64,000 bases of DNA from contig CAVOQT010000005.1 in assembly GCA_963698405.1 (NCBI GenBank), positions 124,001 to 188,000 on the forward strand. The letters are read 5' to 3'. The number at the start of each line of letters is the position of its first letter. The first letter of the stretch is position 1. This document shows positions 38,581 to 47,329 of this stretch, piece after piece. This DNA is from SHZI01 sp963698405 (GTDB lineage: Bacteria; Pseudomonadota; Gammaproteobacteria; Steroidobacterales; GCA-2729495). A program made the position numbers and the translations under genes. Under the pieces are notes generated by a model. The model did not search any database and was not told the origin of the DNA. It saw only the letters and a program-made list of their open reading frames with translations.

Positions 38581-39110
38581 CGGACCCGGCCCGTATCGAC
38601 GTGGATAAAATCCGAATCCGGGTAATAACCCACACCGCCGGCCCGCAGACGCATTCCCGCATTACGCAAATCTGCCGTTGTAACGCCGGGCAACCGTATG
38701 TCGATGGCGCGTCCGGACAGATGCAGGCTGTTCCTGGAGACACCGCCGCCGTTGCGCGCCAGCATCGCGTTGGTGGTCGGTGAACGGAACCCGGAAATGA
38801 TCTCGAAGGGCGTCGAGCTATGGACGGTTTGGCGGAGGCTATAAAGGATATCGAGCAGTGCCGGATCGATCGGGTGTGTCTCGCCGCTGCGAAAATCCCG
38901 CAGTAGATGATCTATGCTGACCAGTGCATCGGGGATGTAGCGCCCAGCCTCACTGTATTCAAGGTCCAGCATCTCGCCGGTATGTGTGTGATGGAAAGCC
39001 AGACGCCGGGGGCGGGCGGTCGCACGCACCAGGCCGGGCCAGATCAGGGCTGGCGAGGACAGGGCGGTGAGGGCGAGAAAGCGCCGTCGGCTGGTTGTTG
39101 TACCCGCCAT
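38571..39110 (-). CDS. DUF882/YcbK-like murein peptidase, Tat-exported
   Basis: 179 residues. Tat signal SRRRFLALTALSSPALIW. The peptidase M15-like DUF882 domain shows LAFHHTHTGEMLDLEY, SGFRSPTTNAMLAR, SLHLSGRAIDIRLPG (His and Asp metal ligands) and SDFIHVDTGRVRYW with the last His. Related MepK in E. coli cleaves L,D-crosslinks in peptidoglycan. Its divergent neighbour encodes an L,D-transpeptidase that makes such crosslinks, a functionally coherent pair; the starts are 104 bases apart. Confidence 0.87.
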   Translation of the reverse strand: MAGTTTSRRRFLALTALSSPALIWPGLVRATARPRRLAFHHTHTGEMLDLEYSEAGRYIPDALVSIDHLLRDFRSGETHPIDPALLDILYSLRQTVHSSTPFEIISGFRSPTTNAMLARNGGGVSRNSLHLSGRAIDIRLPGVTTADLRNAGMRLRAGGVGYYPDSDFIHVDTGRVRYW

Positions 39111-39214
39111 ATTCGGGCTCCGTGAGGGCTTGGAGTGTTACAGCCGATTCTTCCAGACACAGTGCCCTCAGGGCAAGCCCAAAAGGCGCTCAAGTGGCTG
39201 ATTCATCGAGGTCG

Positions 39215-40900
39215 ATGTCCAATATGCCAAGCGGGTCACAGCTGTGCACTAAAGTCATCGCCATTGCTGCATTGCTGTTGTTCGGCTTGTGGTCGTCGAC
39301 CGGCCTGGCGGCAGCGCCAGCTGCAGCCGTTGCTGCGGAGTTGCAGGCGAATGCGGTACGGCTTCGTCAAACCGGCGGTATCTACGTGCAGGGGCTTGCG
39401 ATCGCTTCGGCAGCACTGCTGGCGGAGTTCTATGCATCACGCAACTACGCACCGGTGTGGACCAGCGAGGCGCGCATCGATGAGCTGTTCGAGCTGCTGG
39501 CGACTGCCGACAGTCATGGCCTGGATACCCGCGACTACTATTTGCCGCAACTGCGCAGGCTGCATGAACAGTACCGGTCAGATAACGATCCGGCCCTGGG
39601 TGCGGCATTAGATCTGCTGTTGACCGAGAGCCTGGTTCGCTTTGGGTACCACCAGCGTTTTGGCAAGGTCAATCCGGTACATATGGAGCCCACTTGGAAC
39701 TTCAGGCGCCAGTTCCGGCCGGGACGTGATCCGTTGTCGGCACTGCAGGAAGTGGTGGTTGCGCCTTCGCTGCAGGAACTGCTCGGGCAGTGGCTGGAGC
39801 GGGCGCCGCTCTACCGCGCCCTGCAGAACGCGCTGGCACGCTATCGAAGCATTGAAGGTGCGGGCGGCTGGCCGACGTTGCCGGTGGGTCCCGTGCTGCG
39901 CGAAGGCGATACCGATGTGCGGGTGCCTGAGCTGCGCCGGTATCTGGTCATCGGTGGCGATCTGCCGCCCGGGACCGACGCCGCAGACGCGTACTTTGAT
40001 ACCGCACTTGCTGATGGCGTACGTGCGTTTCAGCAACGGCATGCGTTGACGGTAGACGGTGTGATCGGTGCCGCTACGCTTGCCGCGATGAATGTCCCGA
40101 TCGCCACGCGCATCGATCAGTTGCGTCTGTCGCTGGAACGGGCGCGCTGGGTGGCCGATGACACGGCAGGCGAGGTCATCGTGGTGAATATCGCGGGCTC
40201 AGAGGTATTTGCGGCGCGTAATGGCCAGCGCTTCTGGACGCGGCGGGCGGTGGTTGGCCGTGTCACCCGCCAGACGCCGGTGTTCAGGGGGTCGATGACC
40301 TGGCTGGAACTGAATCCGAGCTGGACCGTGCCGCCGACGATCCTGCGTGAGGATATTCTGCCCCGCCTGCGCCGTGGTGATTCAGGATACCTGCGCGACC
40401 ATGATCTCAGCGTACTGGATGCCCGCGGCCGCACGATCGATCCGGAAACCATCGACTGGCAAAAGGTCGGCAACCGCCCGCCGTATACCTTCCGGCAGGG
40501 CCCCGGGCCGCAAAACTCGCTGGGCCGGATCAAGTTCATGTTTCCGAACCCACACGCTGTCTTCCTGCACGATACGCCGGCCCGCAGCCTGTTCGAGCGT
40601 ACAGAGCGTTTGTTCAGTTCGGGCTGTGTGCGTATCGAGGATCCCTTGTCATTGGCGGAAATCCTGCTGGCTGACCCGGTTCGGTGGAATCAGCAGACCC
40701 TGCAGGCAGCAATCGATACCGGCAAGCCGCAGACGGTGAGCCTGCCCCGACCGTGGCCGGTACTGATCCTTTACTGGACGGCTGAACTCGATGCTGAAGG
40801 CCGCGTGCGCTTCCTGCCCGATGTCTATGACCGCGACGCACAGCTGCTTGCGGCGCTGAACGGCGAGGTGATGCTGGAGTTTCCACCTGATCCCGGCTGA
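39215..40900 (+). CDS. ldtD-like: L,D-transpeptidase, YcbB/LdtD-like
   Basis: 561 residues from ATG 39215 (ATG 39224 is an alternative). Signal peptide (IAIAALLLFGLWSSTGLAAA), an N-terminal scaffold domain (FYASRNYAPVWTSEARIDEL), a peptidoglycan-binding PG_binding_1 module (VRAFQQRHALTVDGVIGAATLAAMN) and a YkuD catalytic domain with VFLHDTPARSLFERTERLFSSGCVRIEDP, split here as HDTPARSLFE and SSGCVRI, holding the catalytic His and Cys. It forms 3-3 crosslinks in the periplasm. Divergent from the DUF882 gene. Confidence 0.92.
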   Translation: MSNMPSGSQLCTKVIAIAALLLFGLWSSTGLAAAPAAAVAAELQANAVRLRQTGGIYVQGLAIASAALLAEFYASRNYAPVWTSEARIDELFELLATADSHGLDTRDYYLPQLRRLHEQYRSDNDPALGAALDLLLTESLVRFGYHQRFGKVNPVHMEPTWNFRRQFRPGRDPLSALQEVVVAPSLQELLGQWLERAPLYRALQNALARYRSIEGAGGWPTLPVGPVLREGDTDVRVPELRRYLVIGGDLPPGTDAADAYFDTALADGVRAFQQRHALTVDGVIGAATLAAMNVPIATRIDQLRLSLERARWVADDTAGEVIVVNIAGSEVFAARNGQRFWTRRAVVGRVTRQTPVFRGSMTWLELNPSWTVPPTILREDILPRLRRGDSGYLRDHDLSVLDARGRTIDPETIDWQKVGNRPPYTFRQGPGPQNSLGRIKFMFPNPHAVFLHDTPARSLFERTERLFSSGCVRIEDPLSLAEILLADPVRWNQQTLQAAIDTGKPQTVSLPRPWPVLILYWTAELDAEGRVRFLPDVYDRDAQLLAALNGEVMLEFPPDPG

Positions 40901-40959
40901 CTGGCTTGAGCTTCCGGAACCAGCTAAGGTGAGCGCCGATCCGGGTTGGGTATCGTCTG

Positions 40960-42501
40960 ATGAAGCGCATTTTTAGAGCCCTCAAGCTGACCGCCGTGCT
41001 GGCCTTCCTGGCGGCCTGTGGCGGTGGCGGAAGTCTTGATAACCAGTTGGGCCTGCGCGTCATCAATGCTTCGCCCGATGCGCCACTGGTTACTTTTCAG
41101 CTCGATGGCCAGTCGTGGTTTACCTTCGATTACAAAGGCGGAAAAGGCTTCACTTATCTGACTCCCGCCTCCCGGGAAATGGGACTGTGGGTGGTACTGC
41201 CAAGCGGCGACGTGCTCATTGAGGACTCGATGTCGCTGCTGGCCGGGCGTGAATACACCACGATCGCGGTTGGCAAGCTCGGTGAGGACGGCAGCTCCAC
41301 GCTGCAGATGCTGAATATCGATAATCCGGGTACCGCAGTGCCGACCGGGACAGCGCGCGTACAGTTCGTGCATGCCGCGCCGGATACGGCAGCCATCGAT
41401 GTATATCTGACCGCCCCGACGGACAGTCTGGCTGCAGCAACTGCAATTTATTCGCTCACCTATATCCAGGATCCGATGCCCCAGCAGCTGGACTTCCTGT
41501 CGGGTGACTGGCGGATACGGGTCACCCCATCCGGCGACAAGGATACGGTGCTATTCGATTCCGGTGAGATAACGCTGCGTTCGACCGCCAGCCTGCTGTT
41601 CGTTGTCGTTACCAATACCGGAGCCGGATCGGCGCCGATCTCGCTGCTGACCAATGACGGCATCTCCAGCGGCCAGCTTCTCGATGCAAGCACGCCTGCC
41701 GATGTGCGGGTAGTGAACGTATCCCCGGATCTGCCCTCGCTGGTTGCGACTGCCGAGCGTGCCTTGCGTAAGGATACGGCACCGCCTGACCCGCCGCTGT
41801 CATCGCCATGTATTTACGATTCCACACTGGCATCGACGGATGTGCTGTGCGTCGCTCCACCGCCGGAGGTCACACCGCTGGTTGACAACCTGACGTATCC
41901 GGCATCGGCACCCTATACAGATCTCGATTTCACTATTCCACCGCCGGACGGTTACGAATTGCTCAATTCCTATAACTACTATGCCTTCAAGGCTGCGGCG
42001 ACAACTGCGCCGGACACCCCCCTGTTTGGCATCAACCTGTCGCTGGTGCAGGGTGGGCGTACTACGCTGATGGCGCTGGGTCTGGTGCCCCAGCCGGTCG
42101 ACGATGTAGTGACGGCAAATCTCCTGACCGTGCTGGCAGGTGACGTACGACCGGTTGCCAGGATTGGCAAGCTGCGCATCGTGGATGCCTCGCCGGCGGG
42201 CGGTTCGGTAGATGTCTATGTCGAAGTGCCGGGTACGGATCTGAGTGACTGAAAATCCGTTCTGGTCCAGAAACCCTGTGGTAGTTTCGTGGGTCTGGGC
42301 AGTTCGACCGGTTATTTCAGCTTCGATCCGGGCTTTTATACGGTGAGCTTTACCACGGCGGGTACCAAGACTGTGCTGGCCAGTGCAACGCTGAATGCCA
42401 GCAGCATGAGTGTCTCTACGGTCGTGCTTGTGGATACCGCCCGCGCGGATTCAGCTGACGGAACACCGCCTGAAGTGATGGTGATCGACGACCTGCTCTG
42501 A
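40960..42501 (+). CDS. DUF4397-domain lipoprotein interrupted by an in-frame TGA
   Basis: Lipobox FLAACGGGG (Cys near residue 21), then DUF4397-type beta domains: LGLRVINASPDAPLVTFQLDG, RVQFVHAAPDTAAIDVYLT, DVRVVNVSPDLPSL and KLRIVDASPAGGSVDVYVEV. A TGA at 42250-42252 ends the frame at 430 residues, but the same frame continues for 83 more codons with the rest of the last domain (STGYFSFDPGFYTVSFTTAG, TKTVLASATLNA) to a stop at 42501. The continuation in the same frame makes a point change, genuine or erroneous, the simplest explanation. Exported surface or periplasmic protein of unknown role. Confidence 0.78.
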
Positions 42502-42507
42502 AGCGCT

Positions 42508-42524
42508 CAGCTCAGGCTGAGCTG
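42508..42524. terminator. Short palindrome between convergent genes
   Basis: CAGCTCAG at 42508-42515 and CTGAGCTG at 42517-42524 form a near-perfect stem in the 40-base gap between the DUF4397 gene and grxD. No T-run; possibly a transcript-end structure. Confidence 0.35.
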
Positions 42525-42542
42525 TCAGGGGCGACCGACGTC

Positions 42543-43160
42543 TCAGACGCCCGGTGCGTTGGGGTTGTCGAAGCGGAAGCCCTTGCCCTGCACGCTGTCC
42601 ATTACATCGATGGACAGCCCGCCAGCGCGTGTTGCGCTCCATGGATCCACGTCGATAGCGATCGGCTCAACGCTGACGCTGATGCTGCCCTGCCTGGGCA
42701 CTTCGAGCGACAGGCTGTGTTTCCAGCTGCCATCGATCCTGAGGCAGATTGCCTTGCCGGGATTCTTCTGCAGCGCGTTCTGCATGATTTCCATGGCAGG
42801 CGGACTGATCCGGATGGCAGGCGGCTGATCCACAGTCGGCGGAGTGACGCCGAGCATCGTGCCAAGTTCGCCGGAGTCGAACATCTCCTTGATGATGTCG
42901 CAGCCACCGACCAGTTCACCGCCTACATAAAGCTGCGGAATGGTTGGCCAGTTGCCGTAGGCCTTGATGCCCTCGCGAATCTCGGGATTCTGCAGTACAT
43001 CGACGACCTGATAGTCGGGCAGGATCATGTCCAGGGCTGCGACGGTCTTGGCGGAAAAGCCGCACTGGGGCTGGGCGCGATTGCCCTTCATGAACAGCAC
43101 AACGCGGTTTTCACGCAGCAGGCCGTCGATCGCGTCGCGAAGTTCGGGGTCAAGACTCAT
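42543..43160 (-). CDS. grxD: Monothiol glutaredoxin Grx4 fused to a Cys-less A-type-like domain
   Basis: 205 residues from ATG 43160. Residues 1-110 are a Grx4-type monothiol glutaredoxin: KGNRAQPQCGFSAKTV with the CGFS active site, NWPTIPQLYVGGELVGGCDI. Residues 118-205 resemble an IscA/ErpA-type domain (IRISPPAMEIMQNALQ, ICLRIDGSWKHSLSLEV, VEPIAIDVDPWSA, GFRFDNPNAP) but without the three Fe-S ligand Cys residues. It handles [2Fe-2S] clusters with glutathione in the cytoplasm. It is followed upstream on the same strand by erpA with 22 bases between them. Confidence 0.9.
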   Translation of the reverse strand: MSLDPELRDAIDGLLRENRVVLFMKGNRAQPQCGFSAKTVAALDMILPDYQVVDVLQNPEIREGIKAYGNWPTIPQLYVGGELVGGCDIIKEMFDSGELGTMLGVTPPTVDQPPAIRISPPAMEIMQNALQKNPGKAICLRIDGSWKHSLSLEVPRQGSISVSVEPIAIDVDPWSATRAGGLSIDVMDSVQGKGFRFDNPNAPGV

Positions 43161-43182
43161 GTTTGGGTACTTCTGTGTTGAA

Positions 43183-43536
43183 TCAGGTGGAGAAGCTGGA
43201 GCCGCAGCCACAGGTGGTGGCAGCGTTGGGATTCCGGATCACGAAGCGGGAACCTTCCAGATCTTCCTTGTAGTCGATCTCGGCACCGGCCAGGTACTGG
43301 ATGCTCATCGGATCGATGAGCAGGGTGACCGCCTGGTTCTGTACCTGAGTGTCACCTTCTTCGAGGTTTTCGTCAAAGGTAAAGCCATACTGAAAACCCG
43401 AGCAGCCACCGCCGGAAATGAATACGCGGAGCTTCAGATTGGGGTTGGCTTCCTCGGTGATCAGCTGGGCGACCTTGCTTGCCGCAGAGTCTGAAAAAAC
43501 CAGAGTGGGCGCGCCGGTGGCAGGTTCAATATCCAT
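43183..43536 (-). CDS. erpA: Iron-sulfur cluster insertion protein ErpA
   Basis: A-type carrier of 117 residues that delivers Fe-S clusters to targets such as isoprenoid enzymes and respiratory proteins. Visible: LVFSDSAASKVAQLI, FISGGGCSGFQYGFTFDE with the first ligand Cys, LIDPMSIQYLAGAEIDYKEDLEG and the CGCGSSF tail with the last two Cys. It precedes grxD in the same direction, a cluster of related function. The molybdenum enzyme, Rieske oxygenase and other Fe-S proteins in the window would be clients in principle. Confidence 0.95.
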   Translation of the reverse strand: MDIEPATGAPTLVFSDSAASKVAQLITEEANPNLKLRVFISGGGCSGFQYGFTFDENLEEGDTQVQNQAVTLLIDPMSIQYLAGAEIDYKEDLEGSRFVIRNPNAATTCGCGSSFST

Positions 43537-43665
43537 ACCGCCAAGCTAACCGTCAGCCCGTAATGCTGTCAAGGTAAACGCCGGGCTGCTGCCGGGTGAC
43601 GGACAGCATGTACCGGATGCGACAATAAGGGACGATCTGCCTGCTGCCTTCTTGCTGGAGTGTAT

Positions 43666-44706
43666 ATGCCGGGTACTGACTTTCCGCCGCTGCAGGTGCT
43701 GCGTGCTTATGGCCTCGCTGAGGCCCGGTTGTCGCTGCTTGGCAGCGGGTTGATCAATCGCACCTGGCTGGTCGAGACGGCTGCTGCCCGCCTTGTCATG
43801 CAGCAGGTCAATCCGATATTCCCGCCCGAGGTCAACGAGGATATCCGCGTCGTTACCGGCCATCTGCGCGCACGGGGGCTGATGGCACCTGAATTGCTGG
43901 CGACCCGCGATGGCAGCTACTGGCAGGTACATGAGGGCCGTACCTACCGGTTGATGAGCTGGGTGGCGGGGACCAGTCACGAGCGGCTTGCCACGACCGC
44001 CCAGGCTCGTGAGGCAGGAGCATTGCTGGCCCGCTTCCATCGGGCGCTGGATGATCTGCAACATGAGTTCCGCAGCGCCCGGCTCGGTGTGCACGATACG
44101 CCGCGTCATCTGGCCAATCTGCGTCGCGCGCTTGCTGAACACACGGCGCATCCTTGCCATGCGGTGGTTCGTCCGCTGGCCGAGGAAATTCTGGCGCTGG
44201 CTGATGCACTGGAACCATTGCCTGTGCTGCCAGACCGGCTCGTGCACGGCGATCCCAAGATCAACAACATCCTTTTTGATCCGCAAAGTGATCAGGCGCT
44301 TTGCCTGATCGACCTGGATACGCTCGGCCGCATGCCCTTGCCGCTGGAACTCGGCGATGCGTTCCGCTCCTGGTGCAATCCACGCGGTGAGGATGACCAG
44401 CGCTCGGCCTTTGCCCTGGATTTTTTTCGTGCAGCGATTGAAGGCTACGCGTCGGGTGCCGCGGGCTGGGTTACGCCGACGGAATGCCGTTCGATCGTGC
44501 CGGCGACGCTCACCATCTATGTGGAGCTGGCCGCGCGTTTTTGCGCGGATGCGCTGAATGAAAGCTACTTTGGCTGGGACGCCAGCTGCTATCCGAGCCG
44601 CAGTGCGCACAATCAGGTACGGGCGGCGAGTCAGCTGGCGGCGGCCCGCTCGCTGCTGGATATGCGTGCTGCGGCAGATGAGGTGGTGCGCCGGGTATTC
44701 GGGTGA
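43666..44706 (+). CDS. APH-family kinase, N-acetylhexosamine 1-kinase/homoserine-kinase-like
   Basis: 346 residues, intact, from ATG 43666. Aminoglycoside-phosphotransferase fold: LGSGLINRTWLVET (nucleotide loop), RLVMQQVNP with a candidate Lys-binding region, HGDPKINNILFD with the catalytic Asp and Asn, and CLIDLDTLGRMPLPLELGD with the metal-binding Asp. The pattern, especially HGDPKINN and IDLDT, resembles sugar 1-kinases such as NahK rather than antibiotic-resistance enzymes. Substrate not determinable. Confidence 0.82.
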   Translation: MPGTDFPPLQVLRAYGLAEARLSLLGSGLINRTWLVETAAARLVMQQVNPIFPPEVNEDIRVVTGHLRARGLMAPELLATRDGSYWQVHEGRTYRLMSWVAGTSHERLATTAQAREAGALLARFHRALDDLQHEFRSARLGVHDTPRHLANLRRALAEHTAHPCHAVVRPLAEEILALADALEPLPVLPDRLVHGDPKINNILFDPQSDQALCLIDLDTLGRMPLPLELGDAFRSWCNPRGEDDQRSAFALDFFRAAIEGYASGAAGWVTPTECRSIVPATLTIYVELAARFCADALNESYFGWDASCYPSRSAHNQVRAASQLAAARSLLDMRAAADEVVRRVFG

Positions 44707-44771
44707 GTCGATAGTCTCCATGGTGGTGTGGTTCCGGTGCCATAATCACCCGAGTTTCCTCGCGAGGGAGA

Positions 44772-45227
44772 ATGCCTATGCCGTGGTGGGGCTGGATAGT
44801 CATCGGAGCGCTGCTGCTCGGTGCCGAGCTGTTGCTCATCGAGGCAGAGTTCTTCCTCGTTTTCATTGGCGTGTCAGCGCTGATTCTCGGCGGCTTGGTA
44901 TTGGCGCTGCCGTGGATTCCGCTGTGGGCACAGTGGCTGTTGTTTGCCGGTCTTGCGCTGGCTTCCATGGTGCTGTTTCGCAAGCGGTTGTACACAGCGT
45001 TGCGCGCCCAGACGCCGGGCCTCAAGGATGATTTCATCGGCGATGAGCTGCGCATCCCGGAAGCCCTTCCACCCGGAGAAGTCTGCCGCATGGAGATTCG
45101 CGGCTCCACCTGGCAGGTGCGCAATACCGGGAGCATTTTGATTCCCGCTGGTGGACGCGCGCGCGTCACGGCGGTGGCCGGCATCGGTTTGCAGGTCGAG
45201 GCCGTGCAGGAACAGGCACAGGCATGA
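44772..45227 (+). CDS. NfeD family membrane protein
   Basis: 151 residues with three or four helices (residues 5-70: WWGWIVIGALLLGAELLLIE, SALILGGLVLALPW, LLFAGLALASMVLF) followed by a soluble OB-fold domain (GDELRIPEALPPGEVCRM, IRGSTWQVRN, GRARVTAVAGIGLQVE). GAGGGAG precedes ATG 44772. NfeD proteins work with SPFH-domain proteins at the membrane; the next gene, 24 bases on, encodes one. Confidence 0.9.
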   Translation: MPMPWWGWIVIGALLLGAELLLIEAEFFLVFIGVSALILGGLVLALPWIPLWAQWLLFAGLALASMVLFRKRLYTALRAQTPGLKDDFIGDELRIPEALPPGEVCRMEIRGSTWQVRNTGSILIPAGGRARVTAVAGIGLQVEAVQEQAQA

Positions 45228-45251
45228 ATACGGATACAGGCTACGGAGAGT

Positions 45252-46187
45252 ATGCACATGAACCTTGGATTCGGAGTCGGCCTGGCGCTCGCCATTCTGG
45301 CGATCATCGTTCTGCTCAAGACAGCTGTTGTGGTGCCACAGCAGAGTGCCTACGTGGTGGAGTATCTCGGCAAGTTCAGCCGCACGCTGTCGGCCGGGTT
45401 TCATATCCTGGTGCCCTTCGTCGAAGTGGTCGCTTACCGGCACTCACTGAAGGAGCAGGCCATCGATATTCCGGAGCAGACCTGCATCACCCGGGACAAC
45501 GTGCAGGTTGGCATCGATGGCGTGCTGTATCTGCGTGTTCTTGATCCGCAAAGCACCTCCTACGGCATCACCGACTATGTCTTCGCCATCGTCCAGCTGG
45601 CACAGACCGCGCTGCGCAGTGAGATCGGCAGGATTGATCTCGACCGTACTTTCGAAGTGCGTGCGGTGATCAATGCCAACGTGGTCGCCGAGCTCGACAA
45701 GGCCTCAGAGCCCTGGGGCGTCAAGGTGATGCGCTACGAGATCAAGAACATCAATCCGCCGCGCGACGTGCTCTCGGCGATGGAGAAGCAGATGCGTGCT
45801 GAGCGGGAGAAGCGCGCTGTGGTGCTGAATTCCGAGGGCGAGCGTGATGCCAAGATCAACGAGGCCGAGGGCGACAAGCAGCGCGTGATCAAGGCCTCCG
45901 AGGCGGCCAAGCAACAGCAGATCAACGAGGCAGAAGGCGAGGCAGCGGCAATTCTGGCTGTAGCCACGGCCACTGCCGAGGGCCTGCGCCAGGTGGCGAT
46001 CGCCGTGCGTGAACCCGGTGGTGCCGAGGCCATGCAGCTGCGTGTGGCAGAGGACTACCTGCTCCAGTTCGGCAATCTCGCCAAGGCCGGTAACACACTG
46101 GTCATTCCGGCCAACCTGAGTGATGTGGCCTCGATGCTGGCGCTGGCCAAGAACGTGCTGGAAAACAAGAGCCCGCGCCCGGGCTGA
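45252..46187 (+). CDS. qmcA-like: SPFH/band 7 membrane protein, QmcA-like
   Basis: 311 residues. One N-terminal helix (FGVGLALAILAIIVLLK), the SPFH domain (VVPQQSAYVVEYLGKFSRTL, GFHILVPFVEVV, RDNVQVGIDGVLYLRV, LRSEIGRIDLDRTFE) and a long charged coiled coil (about residues 175-240, EKQMRAEREKRAVVLNSEGE and repeated EAEG). Stomatin-like proteins organise membrane microdomains and oligomers and pair with NfeD, the preceding gene. Confidence 0.92.
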   Translation: MHMNLGFGVGLALAILAIIVLLKTAVVVPQQSAYVVEYLGKFSRTLSAGFHILVPFVEVVAYRHSLKEQAIDIPEQTCITRDNVQVGIDGVLYLRVLDPQSTSYGITDYVFAIVQLAQTALRSEIGRIDLDRTFEVRAVINANVVAELDKASEPWGVKVMRYEIKNINPPRDVLSAMEKQMRAEREKRAVVLNSEGERDAKINEAEGDKQRVIKASEAAKQQQINEAEGEAAAILAVATATAEGLRQVAIAVREPGGAEAMQLRVAEDYLLQFGNLAKAGNTLVIPANLSDVASMLALAKNVLENKSPRPG

Positions 46188-46224
46188 AGCAAGTGACGAT
46201 CCTTGTGCTACGGGGCTGCGCGCC

Positions 46225-47259
46225 ATGAGCCGGCTTGAAATCGGTATGGTCATGGAGCCTTCGGCAGGCTACACGGCGAAGCTGGCAGCCGAGATCGAAG
46301 CGATGGGCTTCGATGCGCTGCTGTGTCCCGATACCCAGTGCCTGAGTCCTGATCCATACGGCCAGCTCAGTCTGGCAGCTGCACAAACAAAGCGACTGTT
46401 TCTCGGTACCGGCGTCACCAATCCCTGTACCCGTGATTCTTCGGTGACCGCGGGCGCGCTGGCGACCTTGCAGATCGAGTCCGGTGGCCGCGCGCGGTGT
46501 GGCATCGGCCGGGGTGATTCCTCGGCTGCACACATCGGTATGCGCAATGCCACCACGGCTGAGTTACGCACGTACATGGAGCAGGTACGTGCCTATCTGC
46601 GTGGTGAGGAAGTGATGCGGGGTGAAACCAGTTCCCGCATGCGCTGGATCAAGCCCGGCGAATTGCCGCCGGTACCGATCGATCTCGCCTGCACGGGCCC
46701 CGCCACCATCCGCATGGCTGCAGATGTCGCGGATCGCGTGAGCTTTGCCGTGGGCAGTGCGCCGGAGCGCATCAAGTGGGCGCTGGAGACCCTGAACGCG
46801 CGCCTGGCTGAAACGGGTCGCGACCGGGCTACTTTGAGTGTCGGTGCCTTCATCAACCTGGTCTGTGACCCGGACGAGCAGCGTGCGATCGAACTTGGCC
46901 GGATGATTTCCGGCATGGTTGCGCATTTCGCCGGTATGCGGAACTCACCGACAGATCATCTGCCGCCGCAACTGAAGGCGCTGGCTGTGCAGATGAAGTC
47001 CGGCTATGACATGGCCCGGCACGCGCAGCATGACGGCACGCACCTGGGCATGGTGGACGATGCCTTCGTCGACTGGTTTTCCATCTGCGGTCCGCCGGCC
47101 AAGTGCCTGGAGCGATTACAGCAGGTGATCGGTCTGGGGCTCGATCACGTCTATGTGCTCGGTGGTTCACCGGTCGCAGCGCCACATGGCGCGCGTCAGG
47201 CAGCACTGGTGCAGCAGACCCGCCTGTTTGCCGAACGGGTGATGCCGGGATTGCGCTGA
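46225..47259 (+). CDS. LLM-class flavin-dependent oxidoreductase
   Basis: 344 residues with the luciferase-like TIM barrel (IGMVMEPSAGYTAKLAAEIEAMGFDALLCPD, RLFLGTGVTNPCTRDSSVTAGALATLQ, GRARCGIGRGDSS, PIDLACTGPATIRMAADVADRVSFAVG). Family members use FMN or F420 to oxidise or reduce varied substrates, often in catabolism. ATG 46225 opens MSRLEIGMV; longer in-frame upstream codons overlap the SPFH gene and are unlikely. The stop is followed by a terminator-like hairpin at 47263. Confidence 0.85.
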   Translation: MSRLEIGMVMEPSAGYTAKLAAEIEAMGFDALLCPDTQCLSPDPYGQLSLAAAQTKRLFLGTGVTNPCTRDSSVTAGALATLQIESGGRARCGIGRGDSSAAHIGMRNATTAELRTYMEQVRAYLRGEEVMRGETSSRMRWIKPGELPPVPIDLACTGPATIRMAADVADRVSFAVGSAPERIKWALETLNARLAETGRDRATLSVGAFINLVCDPDEQRAIELGRMISGMVAHFAGMRNSPTDHLPPQLKALAVQMKSGYDMARHAQHDGTHLGMVDDAFVDWFSICGPPAKCLERLQQVIGLGLDHVYVLGGSPVAAPHGARQAALVQQTRLFAERVMPGLR

Positions 47260-47262
47260 AAA

Positions 47263-47284
47263 AAAGGGCGCCGAAGCGCCCTTT
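47263..47284 (-). terminator. Intrinsic terminator with UUCG loop
   Basis: Nine-bp stem AAAGGGCGC / GCGCCCTTT around CGAA. On the minus strand the loop reads TTCG and the stem is followed by a run of Ts, a canonical intrinsic terminator for the TonB-dependent receptor. On the plus strand it may also end the LLM gene. Confidence 0.85.
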
Positions 47285-47329
47285 CCCTGTTTCCGGCTTG
47301 CACCGGATCTTGTCACGCGATGCCCGGCC

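Noticed and set aside
42238..42262. Selenocysteine at the in-frame TGA of the DUF4397 gene
   Set aside because: No Cys is expected at this position and no SECIS-like stem was recognised just after it; mutation or error is simpler.
43546..44721. 391-codon minus-strand frame opposite the APH-family kinase
   Set aside because: The plus strand encodes a kinase with intact motifs, so this is a shadow.
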